A stretch of 64,000 nt of DNA from Alkalihalobacterium elongatum (lineage in GTDB: Bacteria; Bacillota; Bacilli; Bacillales; Bacillaceae_F), in contig NZ_WMKZ01000001.1 in NCBI RefSeq assembly GCF_019024285.1, positions 248,001-312,000 on the forward strand, read 5' to 3'. Below the pieces are notes generated by a model that searched no databases, was not told where the DNA came from, and saw nothing but the letters and a program-made list of their open reading frames with translations. Shown piece after piece: positions 16,646 through 25,236 of this stretch. The position numbers and the translations under genes were made by a program. Every line of letters starts with the position of its first letter. The stretch's first letter is position 1.

Positions 16646-17851
16646 ATGAAAAACAATTACAATCCACTTTACTTTTTAGCTGCTCTCGGAAATGGTGGTC
16701 TTGCCGTATCATTTTTCATGTATTTAATGTTTATGGTCCCACATCCAGATACGCCAATGGCAACATTCAATCACATCTACCCGTATATTACAGGTGAGAA
16801 TACGTTTGTCTCTATCTCTATTATCATAGCTTTGCTAGCGATGATTTATTTTGCCGTAAAGCATTTCGAGAAAGTTATTTGGAATGTGAAAGAGTTTAAT
16901 AAATTCAAAAAAACAGACGCATACAAAGCATTACGTTCTTCAAATGGTGAAGTCGCTTTAATGGCTATTCCATTAACTTTTTCAATGATGATCAACGTTC
17001 TTTTCGTCTTAGGAGCCGTCTTCGTTCCTGGATTATGGGATTACGTACAATTTCTACTTCCATTTGCATTAATCGGGTTTATGATTGTTGGGTTCTTTTC
17101 ATTAAAGATCTTTGTAAGAATGATGACTCGTTTCATGACGACACCATCTTCATTCAAAGAAGAAGCAAACAATCACTTTAGCCAATTGCTTTCTGTATTT
17201 GCGTTCACAATGGTTGCTGTAGGTTTCGCTGCTCCTGGAGCGATGAGCCACAATCTAGTTATTTCAGCTACAGGGATCTTTTTCTCAATCTTATTTACTG
17301 TACTAAGTGTAATTTTAATCATTGTTTGGATTGGTTTAGGATTACGATCCATCTTTAAAAATGGGTTTGCACTAGAAGCTAGTCCAAGTGTTTGGATGCT
17401 CATTCCTATATTAACGCTTATCGGAATTACAGGAGTACGTGTTACTTCTGGTTTAGCACACAACTTTTTAGGAACTGACCCACACCCTTTAATCTTTTTT
17501 GTAGGTTTAGGTGCGGTGATTACGGCTCAAATCGTTATTGGAATTCTTGGTTACTCTGTCTTAAAGAAATTAGGTTACTTTAACACATTTGTTGGAGGCA
17601 ACAAGAATAGTGCAGGTAGTTACGGACTAATTTGTCCAGGTGTTGCCTTCTTCGTATTAGGGATGTTCTTTACACACTGGGGATTAGTACAAAACGGTGT
17701 GATTGATAAATTCTCAGTTGCATACTTTATCATTCTTGCACCATTCGTATTCGTACAATTCAAAACCATTCATGTTCTATCTAAACTAAACAAAAAACAC
17801 TTTAAATCTACAACAGAAAAAGAGCCTAAGGTTCAAGAAAAAACAGCTTAA
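16646..17851 (+). CDS. Polytopic membrane protein co-encoded with sqr (TDT/SLAC1-like; possibly TsoY-type)
   Basis: A 401-aa protein with about ten hydrophobic segments. The N-terminus (NPLYFLAALGNGGLAVSF) recalls TDT/SLAC1-type anion channels and the uncharacterised TsoY group. The C-terminal tail is lysine- and glutamate-rich. GGAGGG precedes the ATG. It lies 120 nt upstream of sqr in the same direction and shares the promoter with the sulfur-type operator. A role in moving a sulfur anion such as sulfite or hydrosulfide is plausible but not shown; sequence alone does not decide the substrate. Confidence 0.75.
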   Translation: MKNNYNPLYFLAALGNGGLAVSFFMYLMFMVPHPDTPMATFNHIYPYITGENTFVSISIIIALLAMIYFAVKHFEKVIWNVKEFNKFKKTDAYKALRSSNGEVALMAIPLTFSMMINVLFVLGAVFVPGLWDYVQFLLPFALIGFMIVGFFSLKIFVRMMTRFMTTPSSFKEEANNHFSQLLSVFAFTMVAVGFAAPGAMSHNLVISATGIFFSILFTVLSVILIIVWIGLGLRSIFKNGFALEASPSVWMLIPILTLIGITGVRVTSGLAHNFLGTDPHPLIFFVGLGAVITAQIVIGILGYSVLKKLGYFNTFVGGNKNSAGSYGLICPGVAFFVLGMFFTHWGLVQNGVIDKFSVAYFIILAPFVFVQFKTIHVLSKLNKKHFKSTTEKEPKVQEKTA

Positions 17852-17864
17852 ATTTTATTGCTAT

Positions 17865-17887
17865 GCAGGATCATGAAGTGGTCCTGC
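17865..17887 (+). other. Intercistronic stem-loop
   Basis: GCAGGA pairs with TCCTGC, with additional inner CA/TG pairs. It lies 14 nt after the membrane-protein stop and has no strong T-run, so it may be a partial terminator or an RNA-stability element that sets different levels for the two genes. Confidence 0.4.
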
Positions 17888-17971
17888 TAGCTCACTTATT
17901 TTTACTATTAAATGTAAGCGCTATTATAAACACTTACCAAATTTATTACTACATTAAGGCGGTGAATTTAC

Positions 17972-19162
17972 ATGACACAACTACCATATAAAGTAGCAAT
18001 TGTCGGTGGTGGAACGGCTGGAATAACTGTGGCTGCCCAATTAGCAAAAAAAATATCACCTGATGATATCGTGATTATTGACCCAGCAGCTCATCATTAT
18101 TATCAGCCACTATGGACATTAGTAGGGGGAGGAATTGTTCCGAAAGAACAGTCGGCTCGTAAGGAAAAAGACCTTATTCCACGAGGGGTTCACTTTATTC
18201 AAGAAGCCGTTGAAGCCTTTAATTTAAATAGAAAAACACTAACAACAGACAAAAATAAAGAAATAGTTTTTCAGTATTTAATAGTTGCCCCTGGTCTTAA
18301 ACTTTACTGGGATCAAGTGAAAGGCTTAAAGGAAGCAATAGGACAAGAAGGTGTTGCTAGTAACTATGCTTATGAATATGTAGATTACACATGGGATACC
18401 ATTAGAAACTTTAAAGGCGGAAGAGCAATTTTTACCCATCCTAATACACCTGTGAAATGTGGGGGTGCGCCACAGAAAATTATGTATTTAGCAGAGGAAT
18501 TTTTTGAAACCGTTGGAGTTCGTAATGAAACAGAGGTTATTTTTAACTCTGCTAATCCAGCTATTTTCGACGTGCCAAAATATCGTAAAACTCTTGAAAA
18601 AGTTCTTCTAGAAAAGAAGATCAAAACAAATTTCAGAACGAATTTAATTGAAATTGACCATAAAACTAAAAAAGCAACGTTTGAAAATATAGATACTGGT
18701 GAGATCAAAACCTATGTATATGACATGATCCATGTTACCCCACCGATGGGACCTCATCCTTTTATAAAGAATAGTGAACTAGCGGATGAAAATGGCTGGG
18801 TAGATGTAGACCCTAACACTTTACAGCATAAACAATTCCCATTCGTTTTCGGTTTAGGCGACAGTGCGAACTTACCAACCTCTAAAACAGGAGCAGCAAT
18901 TCGAAAACAAGCACCCACTGTCGTAAATAACTTACTTTCCCTAATTAATGGCAAACCATTAAATTCTATTTATAAAGGTTATACCTCATGTCCGATTGTT
19001 ACAGGACGAGGCAAATTAATCTTAGCAGAATTTGATTACAACAAAGAACCAAAAGAAACATTCCCTTTCAACCAAGCAAAACAACGATATAGCATGTACT
19101 TCTTAAAGAAGGAATTACTTCCTCGTTTTTATTGGCATGGGATGTTGAAAGGAAGAATGTGA
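17972..19162 (+). CDS. sqr: Sulfide:quinone oxidoreductase, type II-like
   Basis: A 396-aa membrane-associated flavoprotein oxidising sulfide to persulfide and reducing quinone. It has the FAD Rossmann motif VAIVGGGTAG, a conserved HHYYQPLWTLVGGG segment, and the FAD motif FGLGDSANLPTSKTGAA. C163 (PVKCGGAPQK) and C340 (TSCPIVTGRGK) are the two catalytic cysteines of the type II class found in Staphylococcus and mitochondria. The C-terminus (YFLKKELLPRFYWHGMLKGRM) is the usual membrane-contact region. AAGGCGG precedes the ATG. Confidence 0.95.
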   Translation: MTQLPYKVAIVGGGTAGITVAAQLAKKISPDDIVIIDPAAHHYYQPLWTLVGGGIVPKEQSARKEKDLIPRGVHFIQEAVEAFNLNRKTLTTDKNKEIVFQYLIVAPGLKLYWDQVKGLKEAIGQEGVASNYAYEYVDYTWDTIRNFKGGRAIFTHPNTPVKCGGAPQKIMYLAEEFFETVGVRNETEVIFNSANPAIFDVPKYRKTLEKVLLEKKIKTNFRTNLIEIDHKTKKATFENIDTGEIKTYVYDMIHVTPPMGPHPFIKNSELADENGWVDVDPNTLQHKQFPFVFGLGDSANLPTSKTGAAIRKQAPTVVNNLLSLINGKPLNSIYKGYTSCPIVTGRGKLILAEFDYNKEPKETFPFNQAKQRYSMYFLKKELLPRFYWHGMLKGRM

Positions 19163-19215
19163 TTTTTGTTAAGCACAAACTTATAGAAATATGCATAAAG
19201 GGTGAGTGTTACAAA

Positions 19216-19249
19216 AAATAGCTAACAGCAAATAGGCTGTTAGCTATTT
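19216..19249. terminator. Bidirectional terminator between sqr and pssA
   Basis: AAATAGCTAACAGC (19216-19229) pairs perfectly with GCTGTTAGCTATTT (19236-19249), with A- and T-rich flanks on both sides. The two genes converge on it. Confidence 0.88.
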
Positions 19250-19274
19250 CAATGACTGCATACAATAACATTTT

Positions 19275-19967
19275 CTAATCGATATCTTTTTTGTTCTTCC
19301 CTTTCACAAATCGGTATGTAACGTAAGCAATGTACAAAGGAGTAGCAATGTAGATCAAGTAAGGAAATTGACCATAAAATCCTTTGTAAATTACAAATAA
19401 TGCGCAACCCAAAAAGATGGTCACAATTGTCCCGTATTTCGGTAACGGGACTTCTTTTAAGCTTGGTATACGTAATTTACTTACCATTAAAAAGCACAGC
19501 GCTGTAAATACGACCGTTGTTATAATATTGGGAATCAGTTCTCCAAATAAAGTGAGGGTCGCCAATATTCCCCCAGCAGCAGTAATTGGAACACCAATAA
19601 AATAATTCATCGATGACTTCGTACTCACATTAAACCGAGCTAAGCGATAAGCGCCAAACAGCGGAAATAAACCAGCAACTATAAAGCCTAATAATCCAAA
19701 TTGATAAAAGTATGTATAATACACTAAAAAGGAAGGCGCGACGCCAAACGTCACAATATCAGCTAACGAGTCTAACTCTTTTCCTAAAGCACTTTCTGCT
19801 TTTAACATTCGGGCTACTCTTCCGTCCATACTGTCTAACATCATTCCGATAAGTATTAAAATGGCCGCATTTTTGTATTGGCCCGTTGCAGCATACCCGA
19901 TCGATAGGAAACCACAATACAAATTCCCTAACGTAAAAAGGTTCGGGATGCTTTTTGTAAATCGCAT
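19275..19967 (-). CDS. pssA: CDP-diacylglycerol-serine O-phosphatidyltransferase
   Basis: It makes phosphatidylserine from CDP-diacylglycerol and serine. The CDP-alcohol phosphotransferase signature DGx2ARx8Gx3Dx3D is complete (DGRVAR ... G ... DSLAD). The 230-aa protein has about six to eight membrane segments. The decarboxylase gene that usually works with it is not adjacent. The gene appears monocistronic between two strong terminators. Confidence 0.93.
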   Translation of the reverse strand: MRFTKSIPNLFTLGNLYCGFLSIGYAATGQYKNAAILILIGMMLDSMDGRVARMLKAESALGKELDSLADIVTFGVAPSFLVYYTYFYQFGLLGFIVAGLFPLFGAYRLARFNVSTKSSMNYFIGVPITAAGGILATLTLFGELIPNIITTVVFTALCFLMVSKLRIPSLKEVPLPKYGTIVTIFLGCALFVIYKGFYGQFPYLIYIATPLYIAYVTYRFVKGKNKKDID

Positions 19968-20149
19968 ATGTTGTCACCACGCTACTTAAGATAAATTTCC
20001 TTATGAACCTAACCATATTCTTTCATTTAGTCGCTTATTTTACAATTACTTAAATAAGAGAATCTGTATATTAATAAAAACAAAAATAACCTGTTCTGTC
20101 AAAGATTTATTTATTACATTTCCATTAATCAATCACTTCTCTATAGCTA

Positions 20150-20192
20150 AATAGAACGAAGCTGTACCCGATTGATACAGCTTCGTTCTATT
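20150..20192 (-). terminator. Strong hairpin terminator of the GntR/ABC operon
   Basis: A perfect 17-bp stem joins 20150-20166 and 20176-20192 (core ACGAAGCTGTA / TACAGCTTCGT) with a 9-nt loop. It lies just past the permease stop. Confidence 0.88.
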
Positions 20193-20199
20193 ATTCACT

Positions 20200-22224
20200 T
20201 TATTTCTCAAAATACTCTTTCACAAACTTAGGCTCCTTGCCTTCAGCAAATGTATAGAAGTCAGGGTATGAATGTTGATGATAGTAGTATCCGATAATGT
20301 ATCTTCCATCACCACCCCATTGTGATCTTTGTAACGCTTCCTCTAATTGTTCAGGCCCTTCGATTTTCAGGCCATTTTGTTGCATTTTGATGTTTTCCTC
20401 TAATTCATACTTATGAATATAATCATACATTTCCATATCTTCTTCCATCTTAAACACAATAGCATGCGAAATGTCTTTAGGGGTTACTCTTGCTTGGTCT
20501 CGTAAACCTTTTTGCTCGAGCCAACGATCCATTTCATCGTAGGATTTTTTCCATACGGTATTAATTCTCTTTTCATTTGCCCATAAGTATTCAATATAAG
20601 CCCAAGGTTCACGTCTGTCATTCATATCTGCATAAGTTTCAGCTTCAATTTCTGAAGTTAAGACTTGATGGAACTCTTTCATATCTTGAGGATCAGTTAA
20701 GACTACTCTTTTCCCTAAGTTCGTGTGTAGTGAAATTCGATCAAGCTCGGATAAATCATCAATGGTTATCACTGGATTTTGATTACGTCTATGTTCTTTT
20801 GACTGATAAATTGGTTTGTAGAATTCATCGTATACTTTCATTGGAATACGATACTGTCTCACAAGTGTCTTATCGCTATCTAAGTCGTATCCGAATACAA
20901 CAAATCCTGTGTCTCCACTATAATTTTCAATCATAGCCTGGTCATGGACAATTTGCTCGTGTAAGCGACGAATGTTTTTTATATTCTCTTCTTCCTTATA
21001 GGAATAGGACTGTCTAATATCTAATTCTTTGTCACGTCTAGAGTTATTTGACTCCCCTTGCTCTTCCACTTTCAACTCATCCAAAAGAGGATAAATACCC
21101 TCAGACATGTACACTTGATGTACATTCGCTAAATCTGGCACTTTTTTCTCGTAGCCTAAAATATCAAATTGCATAATGAAAGCTACTAAAATAATCGCAA
21201 CCGTATAGATTGCATAGCCTTTCCATTTCGCGAACACTCGCCACGTCTTTTCTAAGATCATTTCAGCAATAAAATATCCTATAATGGATCCAGCGATATA
21301 GCCAAAGATAATCCATCCTAGTTGTTGATTTTGCATTGCGCCAAAATAGAGCCCCCCAACTAACATAGAACAAACCGTAACACCATATTTAAAAACTGGG
21401 CGTAACGACTTGAAGGCAATTGCTTGCGTCGCACTTTCCACACTTCGATTTTTATAAACGAATAACGAAGTTACATAAAAAAAGATGATAAACAAAAGGT
21501 AGGCGAAGATCTCTCGTACAGTTAAAGGTGTATGAATGACTTCAACTATGCGTACAAACGGTAATATTCTTTCAATGTTTTGCATTAAATAATATTCCCC
21601 GGCAAAACCAAACAAGAAAAACTCAACATTCATGAGGAAAAGTACCGTTATGCCAGTAGGAAAAATAAGCATGATATAAATAAGTGCCCCTTGTAAAACA
21701 GACATCCCTGTCAGCATCGCAACAAAAACACCCGCTAAAAAGACAAAAACATTTAATAGTAATGTTACTGCCATCCAACTAAAAACAGAGGAAAACGATA
21801 ATAATTCTTCAGCTGGTAAGACACTTCCTAAAGCCCAAGCAAGCAATCCTGTTAAAAAAATAGGGACAAACAGAATGACAATCCCTAATAAAACATGTTG
21901 GTTAAATAAACTTTCTCTTTTTAGCGGTAAACTATGTACAAAGTCACTTGATGATTTAACTTGAATATAGCGAAAGATAAAAATCGAAAGTAATACAGGC
22001 ATTAAAAACATTAAAAACACTTGGAACTCGATAGAAACCTCAAATAAACTAGTAACAGGCCTTGTAAAAAAAGGGTGCTCATGTCCATCTCTCGTATAGG
22101 CCATTAAGAGCTGCAAAGGCAATGCAAATAATAAGCATAAAAAATACGCAATTCCAACCCAGCCGACACTTCTTAAATCTTGGATGAATATACCTCGATT
22201 AAACGATAATGTTTTCGATAGCAT
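20200..22224 (-). CDS. ABC transporter permease of ytr-type operon
   Basis: A large 674-aa membrane protein. Six N-terminal hydrophobic segments (ABC-2-like, residues 20-260) are followed by further helices (about 270-360) and a C-terminal non-membrane domain of about 300 aa rich in Asp, Glu and Arg, probably outside the membrane. The ATG at 22224 has GAGGG at 9 nt and overlaps the ATPase gene by 26 nt. With the GntR and ATPase genes it resembles the ytrABC family of exporters/importers linked to cell-envelope stress or acetoin. The substrate is unknown. Confidence 0.8.
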   Translation of the reverse strand: MLSKTLSFNRGIFIQDLRSVGWVGIAYFLCLLFALPLQLLMAYTRDGHEHPFFTRPVTSLFEVSIEFQVFLMFLMPVLLSIFIFRYIQVKSSSDFVHSLPLKRESLFNQHVLLGIVILFVPIFLTGLLAWALGSVLPAEELLSFSSVFSWMAVTLLLNVFVFLAGVFVAMLTGMSVLQGALIYIMLIFPTGITVLFLMNVEFFLFGFAGEYYLMQNIERILPFVRIVEVIHTPLTVREIFAYLLFIIFFYVTSLFVYKNRSVESATQAIAFKSLRPVFKYGVTVCSMLVGGLYFGAMQNQQLGWIIFGYIAGSIIGYFIAEMILEKTWRVFAKWKGYAIYTVAIILVAFIMQFDILGYEKKVPDLANVHQVYMSEGIYPLLDELKVEEQGESNNSRRDKELDIRQSYSYKEEENIKNIRRLHEQIVHDQAMIENYSGDTGFVVFGYDLDSDKTLVRQYRIPMKVYDEFYKPIYQSKEHRRNQNPVITIDDLSELDRISLHTNLGKRVVLTDPQDMKEFHQVLTSEIEAETYADMNDRREPWAYIEYLWANEKRINTVWKKSYDEMDRWLEQKGLRDQARVTPKDISHAIVFKMEEDMEMYDYIHKYELEENIKMQQNGLKIEGPEQLEEALQRSQWGGDGRYIIGYYYHQHSYPDFYTFAEGKEPKFVKEYFEK

Positions 22225-23098
22225 AACCGACATCCCTCATTTCATATATAAAAATCTCTTCAAGCGTTAAAGGTAAAACGTCAAATATAGCTGGTTTGAA
22301 TGATTCAATATGGGACGTCACCTTTTCGTGATTTCCTCTAACAATATAAAGGCGTACACTGCCCCGCTCTTCTTTATACAACACGTCAATTCCATGTAAA
22401 AAAATCGGTGGAACTTCATGTTTAAAAGCGACTTGAATTTTATGAATATCCGATTTTAAATCATCTAGGTCTTTTTCAATCATCAGTTCGCCCTGATGAA
22501 GTATCCCGATTTGATCACAAAGGTCCTCTACCTCACGTAAGTTATGTGAAGAAATCATAATCGTCATCTCTCTATCAGCTACATCTTGTATCAGTAGATT
22601 TTTTACTTTATTCCGCATAACCGCATCAAGGCCGTCGAGTGGTTCATCCAAAATAAGCACCTTAGGCATTGTTGATAAAACTAACCAAAATGCTACTTGT
22701 CTCTGCATCCCTTTGGATAAACGGTGTATTTTTTTATTAACATCAATTGGGAACACTTCACGTAATCTTTGGAAACGCTCTTCGTTCCAGTTTACATACA
22801 TACTTTTATAAAAATCAGCCGCCTGCTTAATTGTCGTGTTTGGAAAGAAAAATAAAGCGTCTGCTAAAAAAATTACGGATTGCTTCTTGCTTACATTTTC
22901 AAAAATAGGCTCGCCGTCAATGAGAACATCTCCTGAATCTTGTTTATATATACCCGCAATCATTTTCATTAAGGTCGTCTTACCTGCACCATTGGAACCG
23001 AGTAGCCCGTAAATGGAGCCTTTTGAGATTCGTAGACTTAAATTTTTGACAGCTTCTGTTCCCTCGAATTCTTTGCGAAGGTTTTTGACTTCAATCAC
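22199..23098 (-). CDS. ABC transporter ATP-binding protein (YtrB-like)
   Basis: A 299-aa ATPase with Walker A (GSNGAGKT), the Q-loop, an LSKGMQRQ signature (Lys in place of the common Gly-Gly pair), Walker B (VLILDEP) and switch His (ISSHN). It starts with GTG after GGAGGAG and overlaps the end of the GntR gene by 8 nt. The C-terminal 90 aa form an extra domain usual for this subgroup. It energises the permease encoded downstream. Confidence 0.9.
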   Translation of the reverse strand: MIEVKNLRKEFEGTEAVKNLSLRISKGSIYGLLGSNGAGKTTLMKMIAGIYKQDSGDVLIDGEPIFENVSKKQSVIFLADALFFFPNTTIKQAADFYKSMYVNWNEERFQRLREVFPIDVNKKIHRLSKGMQRQVAFWLVLSTMPKVLILDEPLDGLDAVMRNKVKNLLIQDVADREMTIMISSHNLREVEDLCDQIGILHQGELMIEKDLDDLKSDIHKIQVAFKHEVPPIFLHGIDVLYKEERGSVRLYIVRGNHEKVTSHIESFKPAIFDVLPLTLEEIFIYEMRDVGYAIENIIV

Positions 23099-23480
23099 TT
23101 TCTTCTCCTCCCTTCACTGACTCCTCTGCAATCGCAACTAGAGATAGGATGTCCTCTTTTTTCATTCCTAGATACATAGCTTCTGATAAAAGCTTCACCA
23201 ATTCTTCTTTCATCTTCTTCACCTTTTCATCATTTTTCGTTTCTGATTGAGGAGCAACATACTTTCCCTTACCTGGAACCGAGTAGATGTATCCTTGGTG
23301 CTCTAACTCACGGTATGCTTTTTGTATCGTATTGGGATTAATCGTTAATTCTTGTGCTAAAGCTCTAACTGAAGGTAATTGTTGGTCAGCTACGAATACC
23401 TCATGGATAATCAACTCTTTCAATTTTTCAACTAACTGCTCATAAATCGGTTTTCTACTTCTGATATCTAATTGAAACAT
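23091..23480 (-). CDS. GntR-family repressor, YtrA subfamily
   Basis: A 129-aa regulator with a GntR winged helix (residues 8-75: RKPIYEQLVEKLKELI ... LTINPNTIQKAYRELEHQGYI) and the short C-terminal helical dimerisation region typical of YtrA, lacking a large ligand domain. It is the first gene of the operon and probably represses it through the palindrome in its promoter. GGAGG precedes the ATG. Confidence 0.92.
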   Translation of the reverse strand: MFQLDIRSRKPIYEQLVEKLKELIIHEVFVADQQLPSVRALAQELTINPNTIQKAYRELEHQGYIYSVPGKGKYVAPQSETKNDEKVKKMKEELVKLLSEAMYLGMKKEDILSLVAIAEESVKGGEESD

Positions 23481-23560
23481 GACTTCCTCCTTTCTAGGAA
23501 GCTTACTTTTATAGCTATTGCAAATCTCTTTTTTGACCCATTTTGCGTATGACGTTCACT

Positions 23561-23618
23561 AACTGTACTATTTATCGTATTACAGTTTTAATTATATATG
23601 CCAAAATTAATTTTGCAA
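23561..23618 (-). promoter_or_regulatory. Promoter and YtrA-type operator
   Basis: On the minus strand, TTGCAA (23613-23618) and TATAAT (23591-23596) are 16 nt apart. Just downstream, AACTGTA-N13-TACAGTT (23561-23587) is a perfect inverted repeat covering the start of transcription. The spacing matches the AGTGTA-N13-TACACT site known for YtrA-type regulators, with different bases in the half-site. Confidence 0.75.
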
Positions 23619-23658
23619 CCATTTTTTTCTAAATATTTTGTTCATGTTGGTAGTGAAC

Positions 23659-23703
23659 ACAAATAGAGGTGCAAATCATCATGTGATCTGTACCTCTATT
23701 TGT
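23659..23703 (-). terminator. Hairpin terminator
   Basis: ACAAATAGAGGT (23659-23670) pairs with ACCTCTATTTGT (23692-23703). It ends the minus-strand transcript of the NAT gene and the broken gene after it. Confidence 0.7.
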
Positions 23704-23789
23704 ATGGAAATCTGTCGATTATTAATGTGAAAAAAACAATGATTTTTACTCTCTCAATTTGTAACCTATGGTCCTTTCATTAAACCATC

Positions 23790-24347
23790 TTAAAGAACCT
23801 TCCACTTTTCTTCTAATTTAACTATCATTCGATTTAATTGTGAATCTTTATTATCGCCTAACACTTGAAAGATCTCATCTTCTTTTACATGATCTGGACT
23901 CTCACTCTGGAATTGCAGTAATATGTTGTCAGCTTCGTTTTTACAATGGATATTTCCTAAAGATTGACCAGTTCGCCCGTCTCGTACCTTTTGTGCCTTC
24001 GTTTCGATCACTTGTAAGACGGTTCCCTCTTTTATCATTTCTTTTAAGCTCATAAATCCTAACGATGATGTGTTTTTAAAAATAGTTATATCTAATCTCT
24101 CATATGTTCCTCGCTGATTACTTTTATGAAAAATAGCATCATTGAGCTCGCTCAAAAACGTTTGATACGACTTTTCGTCTTCCCAAAAAGATACGATATA
24201 CGCCTTTGTAGGGTTAAAGAGTTACCAACCACCAACTTGACCTATAAATCCGTCTACACCTTTTAGCACAGACCAGTAAAATTGGGCCGTTGAGAACTTC
24301 TCTTTGTTATCCTCATTGACATGGCATCTAATCCACTTCACGATCAT
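23790..24347 (-). pseudogene. YdbC/DUF4937-like gene broken by one in-frame stop
   Basis: Starting at ATG 24347, which overlaps the NAT stop in ATGA, the frame reads MIVKWIRCHVNEDNKEKF and so on to GGW, then meets TAA at 24222-24224 (codon 42). The same frame continues without further stops to 23790 (LFNPTKAYIVSFW...), making 185 codons in all. The first part looks like the DUF4937/YdbC family. The reading continuity says one nonsense change inactivated a once-complete gene. A reinitiated fragment from 24155 is possible but unlikely to be functional. Confidence 0.75.
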
Positions 24348-25132
24348 GACGTTACTCCTTGATGATATTCTTCGTAAGTGACCAAAGCTCTTTTATATAA
24401 TTCCGCGTCCATACCAAACCGTTCCGTTAACCAATATTCCATTTCTTTTTTGTTAAGCTCTTTTTGCGATGTTCCTGTCTTGAAATGTTGTTTAAGCGTC
24501 TGATTTTTTATTGAAGTGGGAACGCCATCAATGTATCCAAAAATTTGGATTTCTTTTAGAACGGGTGAGACCTTCCAATCATTTGAACGGTTGATGTGCG
24601 CCTTCATCTCATCTATACGAACCACATCTGTTCGGAGAATTTTCGTTGGCCCTGGAGTTCTAGTGATCGTAATTTCGTTTTCTTCGACTTTATACACAAA
24701 CACTTCCCGTTCAGTTTTCACCTGAAATGACTGATAAATTGGGTAAGCTTGAAACAATGGTGCACAATAACCAACATCTACATAATAGGGTTGATCCAAA
24801 TCAACTCGTAAACATAAATGACCAGGATCCATATACATATAATTCACTTGATATCCCAGATTAGTCAGCAACCAATGCATTCCAACTGAATGCGTCCAAC
24901 ACGTTCCTCCCATTCCTTGATGAATAATCCTCTTAAAGTATCGTTCAATAGGTGGTAAAAACCGTCCTGTCTCATTTCCTTCCTCCCAATCAACCACCTT
25001 CGAAAGCGTTTCCCATTTAATTTTTAGTTGATGATTTTTAATCATCTCGTTTAAGAATGCTAGATTTGCTTCTTGTCTTTCAACAGATAAAAAGTCTAAT
25101 ATTTCGTTCACTAGCTTTACTTGTTCATTCAT
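24344..25132 (-). CDS. Arylamine N-acetyltransferase family protein
   Basis: It should transfer acetyl from acetyl-CoA to aromatic amines or hydrazines. The catalytic triad is present: C78 (GGTCWT), H105 (PGHLCLRV) and D119 (YYVDVGY). The length of 262 aa is typical. The ATG at 25132 follows a GGGAGGGG site at 9 nt. The downstream YdbC-like gene is coupled but broken. Confidence 0.88.
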   Translation of the reverse strand: MNEQVKLVNEILDFLSVERQEANLAFLNEMIKNHQLKIKWETLSKVVDWEEGNETGRFLPPIERYFKRIIHQGMGGTCWTHSVGMHWLLTNLGYQVNYMYMDPGHLCLRVDLDQPYYVDVGYCAPLFQAYPIYQSFQVKTEREVFVYKVEENEITITRTPGPTKILRTDVVRIDEMKAHINRSNDWKVSPVLKEIQIFGYIDGVPTSIKNQTLKQHFKTGTSQKELNKKEMEYWLTERFGMDAELYKRALVTYEEYHQGVTS

Positions 25133-25236
25133 ACTTTCAAGCCCCTCCCCCAAGTTCTTATCCTTAGTTTATCAAGGAAGAACACAAATTCCGCCGATCA
25201 GAAGATGGATCATTTCTACAACTTTTGATGTAGGAT

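Noticed and set aside
23790-24155. Independent 121-aa gene starting at 24155
   Set aside because: It continues in the same frame upstream through one stop codon to a coupled ATG at 24347, so it is the rear part of a broken gene.
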